NCBI GenBank assembly: GCA_964463135.1
Contig: CAYXBA010000001.1
Coordinates: 186,001-250,000, forward strand
Direction: 5' to 3'
DNA from: UBA6898 sp964463135
GTDB lineage: Bacteria; Nitrospirota; Thermodesulfovibrionia; Thermodesulfovibrionales; UBA6898
DNA: 64,000 bases
The position numbers and the translations under genes were made by a program. The notes beneath the pieces are model-generated. The model was not told the origin of the DNA, searched no databases, and saw only the letters and a list, made by a program, of their open reading frames with translations. Shown piece after piece: positions 33,015-40,085 of the stretch; position 1 is the stretch's first letter; the number at the start of each line of letters is the position of its first letter.

Positions 33015-33656
33015 ATGACGACGAACGATAGGTCGAAACCTGCAGAGGCCGTACTGCTGATAGGGCCTACCGGCTCAGGGAAAACCCCTCTTGGCAATCA
33101 TATCGAACAACACGGTTTGTTTGGCCGGAGATGCCATCACTTTGATTTTGGTCATCAACTTCGGACTATTGCTGATGCAGAATCTGCCCCTGAGGGTTTT
33201 ACCGAAACAGAACATCATTTCCTGCAGGATGTATTAAGCAAAGGGCTGCTTCTTGAAGATCAGCATTTCCCCCTTGCAAAGAAGATCGTCAGAGATTTTC
33301 TTGCTGACCGCTGTTTCGATGAATCCGACATGCTTCTTCTCAACGGTCTTCCCCGCCATGCAGGACAGGCGCGCAATATGTCAGAACTGGTGAATGTTAC
33401 CTGCCTGCTTGTGCTGGAATGTACAGCTGAAGACGTCCGTGCACGGATACAAGGGAACACAGGTGGCGACAGAACTGATCGGATCGATGACACAGAGGAG
33501 ATGATCCGGAAGAAGCTCGAGATATTCCGCGGCCGCACAGCGCCACTTATTGATCACTATGCTGAACAGGGCAGCAGGCTGGTGAAGCTGCCGGTGCATG
33601 CCGCATCGACCGTTGAAACGGTCTATGCCCGACTGGTCTCACAGTTTTCAGAATAG
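33015..33656 (+). CDS. adenylate-kinase-like nucleotide kinase
   Basis: A 213-residue P-loop kinase. The P-loop is GPTGSGKTPLG. NGLPRHAGQA replaces the DGFPR of adenylate kinase, and RIDDTEEMIRKKLEIFRGRTAPLIDHY matches the post-LID helix of that family. The LID itself is short and lacks zinc cysteines. About 20 extra residues precede the P-loop. The substrate is probably a nucleoside monophosphate but cannot be named. GGGAG at 33001 is the ribosome site and lies inside a predicted hairpin. A terminator follows. Confidence 0.75.
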   Translation: MTTNDRSKPAEAVLLIGPTGSGKTPLGNHIEQHGLFGRRCHHFDFGHQLRTIADAESAPEGFTETEHHFLQDVLSKGLLLEDQHFPLAKKIVRDFLADRCFDESDMLLLNGLPRHAGQARNMSELVNVTCLLVLECTAEDVRARIQGNTGGDRTDRIDDTEEMIRKKLEIFRGRTAPLIDHYAEQGSRLVKLPVHAASTVETVYARLVSQFSE

Positions 33657-33678
33657 CTGTTTTTGTCTGATCAGCAGC

Positions 33679-33711
33679 AAAAGGCTATAATTGATCATGT
33701 CGGCCTTTTTT
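33679..33711 (+). terminator. probable intrinsic terminator after the kinase gene
   Basis: AAAAGGC (33679-33685) pairs with GCCTTTT (33703-33709) around a 17-base loop, and the T-run continues to 33711. The loop is long and the stem short, so confidence is moderate. Confidence 0.55.
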
Positions 33712-33745
33712 ATGAAATGCCTTACTTCAAGGAGAATTCTGATCA

Positions 33746-36730
33746 ATGAACCGGATACAAGCATTTGTCTTTTCCGTGCTTTTTTTTGTAATTCCTGCAC
33801 TTTCAGGGGCTGAAGACCTTATGCCCCTTCATACCCTGCAGGTGCGGTTTGATCTTGAGAAGAACAGGCTTGCGGGGAGATCGAGCATAGACCTTCCGCC
33901 AGGCAAGGCCTGGACCGTTCATGTCGAAGGCCTGACCGTAACGTCTGCCCTTGTGCATGGCAAGCCGCTCGTTATAGAGAAAGATGCGAAGGCCATCAGT
34001 CTGAAGGCCGCGTCCTCACCAACAGTGCTGACTCTTGAGTATGAGGCATCGTATGCACCGGTCCAGAAGAGCGGCCGGGAAGACGGCATCGAAACTGCCA
34101 ATCTTGTCGGTCCGGAGGGGATCGCCCTGGTCAATGCCTGGTATCCGTCCATTGAAGGTCTGGTACGCTACAGGCTCTCTGCGCATGTGCCGCAGGGGTT
34201 CGAGGCCATGTCTGAGGCTGATGAGATCGTGGTCAGGGAGCAGACTGGCGGGGTGAAGGAATTCACTTTTCTGTTCGACCATCCTCTGGACAATATCAAT
34301 CTCATTGCCGGGCCTTATGCGGTCAGCAGGGAGCAACACCGGGCGGTTGAGGTATACACGTATTTCTTTCCTGAAGACAGGGAGCTGGCAGGCAACTATC
34401 TGGAGCAGGCAAAAAAATATATTGCGATGTATGAAGACCTGATCGGTCCGTTCCCGTTCAAACGGTTTTCTATTGTTGAAAATATCCTGCCGACAGGCTA
34501 TTCCATGCCGACATACACCCTTCTGGGACGGGATGTTGTGAGGCTTCCGTTTATCGTCGAAACTTCATTGGGCCATGAGATCCTGCATCAATGGTTCGGC
34601 AACTCGGTCTATATCGATCATCAAAGTGGAAACTGGTCTGAAGGTCTGACAACCTATCTTGCCGACCATCAGTATGAGGAGTTGAAGGGCAAGGGCGCTG
34701 AATATCGGAAGCAGATACTGGTCGGATATCAGAGCGCCATAACGCCGGAAAAGGATTTCGCCCTGAAAGACTTTATCTCGCGGACTGACAAGGCTACCGC
34801 TTCTGTCGGGTACGGCAAAACCGCCATGGTCTTCCATGCGCTTAAGGGCCTGCTCGGCCAGGACGTGTTTCAGAGATCGCTGCAGGAGTTCTACGAAAAA
34901 AACAGGTTCCGGCAGGCCTCCTGGGGCGACCTGCAGAATGCCTTTGAGGCAGTATCCGCTAAAAAGCTCGACTGGTTCTTCACGCAGTGGGTTGCGGGAA
35001 AAGGCGCCCTGGATTTTGATCTGAAGGATATCATGGTGCGGTATGAGGGTTCAAAGGCGCTCATATCATTTGACGTCGCGCAGGAGACAGCCAGGAGGTT
35101 TCAGCTCCCTGTACTGCTCAGGACTGACAAGGGAACTGTTCGCAAGATCTTCGATGTGGAAAAAGAGTCCGGATCCTTTGAAATGGAGACTTCGGATATC
35201 CCGCTTGAACTGGTCTTTGATGAACAGTATGACCTCTTCAGAAAACTGACGAACGATGAGATCGCACCAGTCGTCGCAAGGCTCCTTGGCGACCCGAGCA
35301 GGATATTCGTTCTTCCCAAAGGCCGTGAGAAGTCTTATGAGGATCTGGGAGATTTCCTGAAGGCTAACGGGTTTACTGAAAAGAAGGAAGAGGACCTGAA
35401 GCATGAGGACATAAAAGGGTCATCACTGCTTATTCCTCATGATGCAGAACTCCTGAAAAGATTATATGCAAAGGTTGAACTGCTGGAAGGCGACTTTGCG
35501 CTTGTTATGAAGCAGAATCCGTACAGCAGAAAAAGTGTCGTTGCCATTTTCAGCGCTGCATCAGCAGCGGAAACAGGCAAGTATCTCCAGCGGGTCACCC
35601 ACTATGGGAAATACAGCACCCTGGTCTTCAAGGGCGGCCGCAATAGTACCAAGACGATCCATGCGAGTGAACAGGGTATGCGGATCTTACTGGCCAATGA
35701 AATTCCGGCAGTCGAAGTGCCGCATATCACAACTGCAGCCCAGATCATCGAAAAGGCGGGCGCAAAGGACATTGTCTATGTCGGTGAATTGCACGATCGT
35801 TTTGATCATCACCGCATCCAGTATCAGGTGATCCGGTCGCTGTACAAGAAGAACAAAAAGCTTGCCATAGGCATGGAGATGTTTCAGAAGCCTTTTCAGA
35901 AGGCGCTTGATGATTATATCGCAGGAACGATCGATGAAAAGAGTTTCCTGAAAAAGTCGGAGTACTTCAAACGCTGGGGGTTTGATTACAACCTTTACCG
36001 CGAGATCCTGCTCTTTGCCCATGAGAACAAGATCCCGGTCATCGCCCTGAACATACAGAAAGAGATCGTGTCAAAGGTCTCGAAGGACGGACTGCAGGCA
36101 CTGAGCAAGGAGGACATGAAAGACGTGCCTGAGGACATGGACCTCGCTGACCTGGATTATCAGAAAAGGCTCAGGGAAGTCTTTGAAAAGCATGCGGGCT
36201 CAGAGTCAAGGAACTTTGACTTCTTCTATCAGTCGCAGGTGCTCTGGGACGAGTCCATGGCCCACAACCTGAACGACTTCATGACAAAGAATCCCGGATA
36301 TCAGGTTGTGGTGCTGGCCGGAGTGGGTCATATGGCATTCGGATCTGGCATCCCGAAGCGTGCGCACAGGATCAATGGGAAGGACTACTCGGTGATCCTG
36401 AACTCGGACGATGTTGAAAAGGATGTTGCCGATTATATCCTGTATCCCACGCCGCTGCCCTTTAACGAGTCACCGAAGCTCGGCGTAATGCTGAAAGAGG
36501 ATAACAAGACCGTCAGCATCAGCGGATTATCTCCTGAAGGCATTGCTGAAAAGGCAGGACTTGAGGCCGATGACCTTATCATTGCGCTGGACGGCGAGAA
36601 GATCGAAACTGTCGAGGACATCAAGATCCATCTCTTCTATAAGAAGAAGGGCGATACGGTTATCGTGAAAGTTGCAAGAAAAAGCTTTTTCTTCGGGGTT
36701 AACGAGCGGGAGTTCAAGGTCACGTTGTAG
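33746..36730 (+). CDS. M1-family aminopeptidase fused to a ChaN-like domain and a C-terminal PDZ domain
   Basis: A 994-residue exported protein (signal peptide ending ALSGAE). Residues about 30-480 are an M1 metallopeptidase domain: zinc motif HEILH at 277-281 and the third ligand Glu in NWSEG at about 299. Residues about 670-890 are a ChaN / heme-binding-factor domain: DIVYVGELHDRFDHH, AIGMEMFQKPFQKALDDY, YFKRWGFDYNLYREIL and VVVLAGVGHMAFGSGIP. Residues about 905-990 are a PDZ domain (ISGLSPEGIAEKAGLEADDLIIALDGEKI). The GAMEN exopeptidase motif is not evident, so specificity may differ from classical aminopeptidases. Periplasmic peptide or heme-protein processing is an inference. Confidence 0.85.
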   Translation: MNRIQAFVFSVLFFVIPALSGAEDLMPLHTLQVRFDLEKNRLAGRSSIDLPPGKAWTVHVEGLTVTSALVHGKPLVIEKDAKAISLKAASSPTVLTLEYEASYAPVQKSGREDGIETANLVGPEGIALVNAWYPSIEGLVRYRLSAHVPQGFEAMSEADEIVVREQTGGVKEFTFLFDHPLDNINLIAGPYAVSREQHRAVEVYTYFFPEDRELAGNYLEQAKKYIAMYEDLIGPFPFKRFSIVENILPTGYSMPTYTLLGRDVVRLPFIVETSLGHEILHQWFGNSVYIDHQSGNWSEGLTTYLADHQYEELKGKGAEYRKQILVGYQSAITPEKDFALKDFISRTDKATASVGYGKTAMVFHALKGLLGQDVFQRSLQEFYEKNRFRQASWGDLQNAFEAVSAKKLDWFFTQWVAGKGALDFDLKDIMVRYEGSKALISFDVAQETARRFQLPVLLRTDKGTVRKIFDVEKESGSFEMETSDIPLELVFDEQYDLFRKLTNDEIAPVVARLLGDPSRIFVLPKGREKSYEDLGDFLKANGFTEKKEEDLKHEDIKGSSLLIPHDAELLKRLYAKVELLEGDFALVMKQNPYSRKSVVAIFSAASAAETGKYLQRVTHYGKYSTLVFKGGRNSTKTIHASEQGMRILLANEIPAVEVPHITTAAQIIEKAGAKDIVYVGELHDRFDHHRIQYQVIRSLYKKNKKLAIGMEMFQKPFQKALDDYIAGTIDEKSFLKKSEYFKRWGFDYNLYREILLFAHENKIPVIALNIQKEIVSKVSKDGLQALSKEDMKDVPEDMDLADLDYQKRLREVFEKHAGSESRNFDFFYQSQVLWDESMAHNLNDFMTKNPGYQVVVLAGVGHMAFGSGIPKRAHRINGKDYSVILNSDDVEKDVADYILYPTPLPFNESPKLGVMLKEDNKTVSISGLSPEGIAEKAGLEADDLIIALDGEKIETVEDIKIHLFYKKKGDTVIVKVARKSFFFGVNEREFKVTL

Positions 36731-36782
36731 ACTGCTTTCTTGGATTTTGGCGGGCCTTCTATGTGTGTAATGAGGATAGAAC

Positions 36783-36811
36783 TTGCCAGCCTCTCTTTAA
36801 TACGGTATCCT
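36783..36811 (+). promoter_or_regulatory. promoter for the AbrB/PIN pair
   Basis: TTGCCA (36783-36788), a 17-base spacer and TATCCT (36806-36811), followed by an AAGGAGGT ribosome site and the antitoxin ATG. Confidence 0.45.
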
Positions 36812-36833
36812 TATAGTAAGGAGGTAAGGAAAA

Positions 36834-37076
36834 ATGCTTGCTAAAAAAACATCGAAGAACCAGTTGACCCTGCCGAAGGAGATCGTGAAAGCTTTTCCTG
36901 ATACGGATTATTATGACGTTTCGGTCAAGGACAGAAAGATCATCCTTGCGCCAGTGAAGATCACGTCTGAAGCTGCGACCCTTGAAGGCATACGCGATAA
37001 AATGGAGAGGCTCGGCATTTGCAGCGAAGAGGTTGCCGGAGCGGTGGCGTGGGCAAGAAAGAAAAGCCGCCGCTAA
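36834..37076 (+). CDS. AbrB-type antitoxin
   Basis: An 80-residue protein with an N-terminal SpoVT/AbrB swapped-hairpin DNA-binding domain (SKNQLTLPKEIVKAFPDTDYYDVSVKDRKIILAPV). The C-terminal helical part would bind the toxin. It has an ideal AAGGAGGT ribosome site and overlaps the following PIN gene by 28 bases, the usual order and coupling for a type II toxin-antitoxin pair. Autorepression is likely but no operator could be defined. Confidence 0.85.
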   Translation: MLAKKTSKNQLTLPKEIVKAFPDTDYYDVSVKDRKIILAPVKITSEAATLEGIRDKMERLGICSEEVAGAVAWARKKSRR

Positions 37077-37480
37077 AGATCGTTCTTGATACGAACATCC
37101 TGATCTCCGCACTGCTCTTTCAGGGAGAGCTGGCTGGCGTTGTCGATCTCTGGAAAACCGGCAGAATTGTTCCTGCTGTGACGAAGGAGACATTTGATGA
37201 ATTCAGGGCTGTGCTCGAATATCCCAAGTTCAGGCTAAAAAAGGAAGAGATCAGAGTTCTTATAGAGGAAGAGACCCTGCCATTCTTTGAGGTTGTTGAC
37301 TCTCTGCCGTCACATGGGGATAGTTGCAGGGATCCGGAAGATGAAAAGTTCCTTGCCTGTGCATCTGCGGCATCTGCGGATTTTATCGTAAGCGGAGACA
37401 AGGATCTGTGCGATATGGGGGTGAAATCAAAATGTCCTGTTATTACTGCATCAAAGCTCCTGGAGATGTGCAAGACATAG
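37049..37480 (+). CDS. PIN-domain toxin (putative ribonuclease)
   Basis: A 143-residue PIN-domain protein of the COG1569 type. Acidic catalytic residues are in KIVLDTNILISALL near the N-terminus, in the central ETFDEFRAVLEYPKF and in the C-terminal CRDPEDEKFLACA...ADFIVSGDKDLCDMG. The frame is open from a TTG at 37019, but the GTG at 37049 has GGAG seven bases upstream and gives the normal PIN start. Overlaps the antitoxin gene. As a family, such toxins cut RNA when not held by the antitoxin. Confidence 0.86.
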   Translation: MGKKEKPPLKIVLDTNILISALLFQGELAGVVDLWKTGRIVPAVTKETFDEFRAVLEYPKFRLKKEEIRVLIEEETLPFFEVVDSLPSHGDSCRDPEDEKFLACASAASADFIVSGDKDLCDMGVKSKCPVITASKLLEMCKT

Positions 37481-37580
37481 TTCGTTTATTGATACCTTTG
37501 TTGATTTGATTCTTTGTATTCAACGCAGAGATATAAATAACCAAAGCAAAGATGTAAGCGATCAAGCTTTGATAGACCGA

Positions 37581-38768
37581 CTACTCGAAATCCGCGTAGA
37601 TCTCGCCGAAGTTGATGCCTGCAATAGTTGATTTCTCGAACTTGCTGCGGATCGAGAGCTTTGCCTCCACAAGCCCCTGGCTGGTGCTGCCATTGCGAAT
37701 GGCTACTGCTGCTTCTATGAAAGCTGCCAGGGAGTCGGCAGCCTTTACCAGTTCCCCGTCACGGGGATTGAACTGATTGTCATTATATTTATCATTGATC
37801 TCGTCGCTGGTGACCGTCAGCGTCTCGCCATTCACGGTCACGATGCTGTTGAACTCATCCTCGGTAAAACTCCTGATGTCTGCATGCCATGCCCTGGGTA
37901 TCAGGCTGTACACCTCCTGCTCCATCTGCTCTTTCTCATAATCCTTGATCAGCTCGGAAAGTCCTTCGATGGACCGTTTTACCGGAGAGATGATGTCCCT
38001 TGTCAGCACCTCAGGCAGGTCATGGAACAGGCCGGTAAAATAATTGTTCACGCACCGTTTTGAGCAGGCGAGATTCTCGAGCGAGAAGAAATAGGAGAGT
38101 ATCGCGACAAAGAGCGAGTGGCCCATGACCGACGTCTTGGGAACACGGTGAAGGTTTGCCCATCGAATCTGGAACCGCAGCTGTCCGCACATGTCGAGAA
38201 AGTGCCTGTACCGCTCGCTCCGCGAAAGCTGACCCATGCCCTTCAGGTCGCTGAACTCACTCTGTTTCTCCTGGAGCCGCTTCTTGATCGCCTCCATCTC
38301 AAAGCTCTGGGGATGGATCTTCTCTATGATGTCGAATTCCCACTTGGTAGCGTAGAAATGCGCAGCATTCAGGATCCGACGGTTTATATTTTCGGTCTCG
38401 TCAGAGAAGTAGTCCTGGAAGAGTGAGCAGAAGTCCTTGCCGAGCGGGGAAAGCACCGGCTCAAGCTCCTGATAGACCCACTCGTTCAGCTTGCGGTATT
38501 TGGCCTTGTCTTCCTTGATCCGGTAGAAGATCGGCGGTTTCAGATCAGTGAGAACGATTCGCTGCAGGAGTTCGAAGATGCCGCCTTCAATGATCTCGAT
38601 CCAGCTGAACCTGGGGTTGTCTTCCTCGAACTTTCCGAGAAAATAGGCGATGACCATTTTTTGCGCCTGTTTGTCGAGTTCGACGAACTCGACCGGCCGC
38701 ACGCGGTCGTTCCAGCGCTGGATGTATGCTGCATCAAAAAGTTTTAAAAGCAGTGATTTTCTTATCAT
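37581..38768 (-). CDS. HD-domain phosphohydrolase (YfbR/COG1896-like)
   Basis: A 395-residue protein. The HD metal site appears as MGHSLFVAILSYF followed by GLFHDLPEVLTRDIISPVK, a pattern close to YfbR-type 5'-nucleotidases and related HD_3 proteins, with the later Asp in LVKAADSLAAFIEA. The N-terminal 170 residues are helical and of unknown function, so the protein is roughly twice the size of YfbR. Substrate is probably a nucleotide but is not determined. It is convergent with the PIN gene across 100 bases with no clear terminator. Confidence 0.78.
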   Translation of the reverse strand: MIRKSLLLKLFDAAYIQRWNDRVRPVEFVELDKQAQKMVIAYFLGKFEEDNPRFSWIEIIEGGIFELLQRIVLTDLKPPIFYRIKEDKAKYRKLNEWVYQELEPVLSPLGKDFCSLFQDYFSDETENINRRILNAAHFYATKWEFDIIEKIHPQSFEMEAIKKRLQEKQSEFSDLKGMGQLSRSERYRHFLDMCGQLRFQIRWANLHRVPKTSVMGHSLFVAILSYFFSLENLACSKRCVNNYFTGLFHDLPEVLTRDIISPVKRSIEGLSELIKDYEKEQMEQEVYSLIPRAWHADIRSFTEDEFNSIVTVNGETLTVTSDEINDKYNDNQFNPRDGELVKAADSLAAFIEAAVAIRNGSTSQGLVEAKLSIRSKFEKSTIAGINFGEIYADFE

Positions 38769-38851
38769 GGCCAGGTTCCCCGTGCTGCTGATTGGTATTA
38801 TACCTTATCGAAGAGGCTTTGGCGTCTGAAAAAGATGGGGGAAATGAGCAA

Positions 38852-38880
38852 TAAAAAGGGCCCGATTAAGGGCCCTTTTT
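38852..38880 (-). terminator. bidirectional terminator-type hairpin
   Basis: An 11-base perfect arm pair AAAAAGGGCCC / GGGCCCTTTTT around GATTAA. The run of T in either direction makes it work both ways; the adjacent user is the small lipoprotein gene on the minus strand. Confidence 0.85.
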
Positions 38881-38904
38881 ACGGTAATGATTCTCTGGTT
38901 TACC

Positions 38905-39099
38905 TTACTTCTTAGGAGCCTCAGCAGGCTTAGGAGCCTCAGCCGGTGCTGCTGCAGGAGCAGGAGCCGGTGCAGGAGCAGGAGCTTCAGCCTTCGGGGC
39001 CTCCTTCGGAGCCTCAGGCTTCTTCTGCTCACAGCCAACGGTGAGAGCAAGCGCAAGAACCATGAGAACTGAAAGTGCAAGTGCGAAGATCTTCTTCAT
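38905..39099 (-). CDS. small Pro/Ala-rich lipoprotein
   Basis: A 64-residue protein with a lipoprotein signal peptide (ALALTVGC, lipobox with Cys at about position 23). After the cysteine come only Glu, Lys, Pro and Ala residues in EAPK/APAP repeats, an extended flexible tether without a folded domain. A strong AAAGGAGGTG ribosome site and a good terminator frame it. A role as a periplasmic spacer or envelope-associated lipoprotein is inferred from composition. Confidence 0.82.
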   Translation of the reverse strand: MKKIFALALSVLMVLALALTVGCEQKKPEAPKEAPKAEAPAPAPAPAPAAAPAEAPKPAEAPKK

Positions 39100-39271
39100 A
39101 ATTTAAAACACCTCCTTTCGTCAAAGAATATTGTTCAAAATAGCCGTACTAGGGATATTTTTTACTACCGCAAATTTTATACGTTATCCAAACTTCTGTC
39201 AATATAAATATATAACTAAAATTGTAAAGTTATTGCTTGATAAGTATACGCTGCCTGAAGGGAGCCCTTAG

Positions 39272-39300
39272 TTGAGAATAAGCCTATGACGGTATATAAT
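39272..39300 (+). promoter_or_regulatory. thiD promoter
   Basis: TTGAGA (39272-39277), an exact 17-base spacer and a perfect TATAAT (39295-39300). The thiD ATG starts seven bases after the -10 box. No TPP riboswitch is present here, unlike in the thiS operon. Confidence 0.8.
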
Positions 39301-39307
39301 GCATTTT

Positions 39308-40069
39308 ATGAAAAAAGCCCTTACTATCGCCGGGTTTGACCCCTCCGGCGGCGCAGGACTCCAGGCAGACCTCAAGGTGTTTCAGGCCCTTGGCGTGTAT
39401 GGCCTTTCAGCAGTTGCCGCCCTGACTGCTCAAAATACCAAGGGCGTTGCAGCTGTCGAGCCGGTCAGCAGAGTCTTCCTGAAGAAGCAGCTGGATGTGC
39501 TCCTGACCGACCTGAGACCTGATGCTACAAAGATCGGCATGCTTCTTTCGGAAGACAATGCGAAAACTGTTGTACAGATCATCAGAAAATATCGTCTGAA
39601 GAACGTGGTCCTCGACCCGGTGATCATCTCATCTTCAGGGAAGAGACTCGCAGACCCTGGCGTGCCGGATCTCATCAGAAAGAAGCTGCTGCCTCTCTGT
39701 AAGGTGATCACGCCGAATATGCATGAGGCGTCTGTAATGAGTGGCATAAAGGTCACGTCACAAAAGGAGATGGAGAAGGCTGCGGTCCTCTTGCGTAATG
39801 CCGGACCCGATACCGTCATTATAACAGGCGGTCATTTCGAGGGCCTTGCCCTCGATGTCATATACGATGGTTCATTCCATTACCTGAGGGCCAGGAAAAG
39901 ACGGGGAGAGTTCCACGGCACCGGCTGTACCTTTTCTGCGGCGATCGCGGCCTTTCTGGCCCAGGGATATCCCAGCCCTGATGCTGCAGGCAAGGCCAAG
40001 GAGTTTATGGCAATGGCCTTTCAAAAGGCCGTCCGAGCCGGCAGCGGCATGAAACTTTTTGCGATCTGA
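39308..40069 (+). CDS. thiD: hydroxymethylpyrimidine (phosphate) kinase ThiD
   Basis: Phosphorylates HMP phosphate to the pyrophosphate used by ThiE. The 253-residue ribokinase-fold enzyme has TIAGFDPSGGAGLQADLKVFQALGVYGLSAVAALTAQNT, VLDPVIISSSGKRL, LLPLCKVITPNMHEASVMSG, VIITGGHFEG and the catalytic GTGCTFSAAIAAFLA. An ATG at 39299 also opens the frame but lies inside the -10 box, so the ATG at 39308 is the start, with a predicted leaderless transcript. It completes the thiamine genes of the window together with thiS/G/E/C. Confidence 0.96.
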   Translation: MKKALTIAGFDPSGGAGLQADLKVFQALGVYGLSAVAALTAQNTKGVAAVEPVSRVFLKKQLDVLLTDLRPDATKIGMLLSEDNAKTVVQIIRKYRLKNVVLDPVIISSSGKRLADPGVPDLIRKKLLPLCKVITPNMHEASVMSGIKVTSQKEMEKAAVLLRNAGPDTVIITGGHFEGLALDVIYDGSFHYLRARKRRGEFHGTGCTFSAAIAAFLAQGYPSPDAAGKAKEFMAMAFQKAVRAGSGMKLFAI

Positions 40070-40085
40070 TCCGTTTGGAGGGACA

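Noticed and set aside
32815..33018. 67-codon plus-strand frame between thiC and the kinase gene
   Set aside because: No ribosome site and no family resemblance; the region is better explained by its RNA stems.
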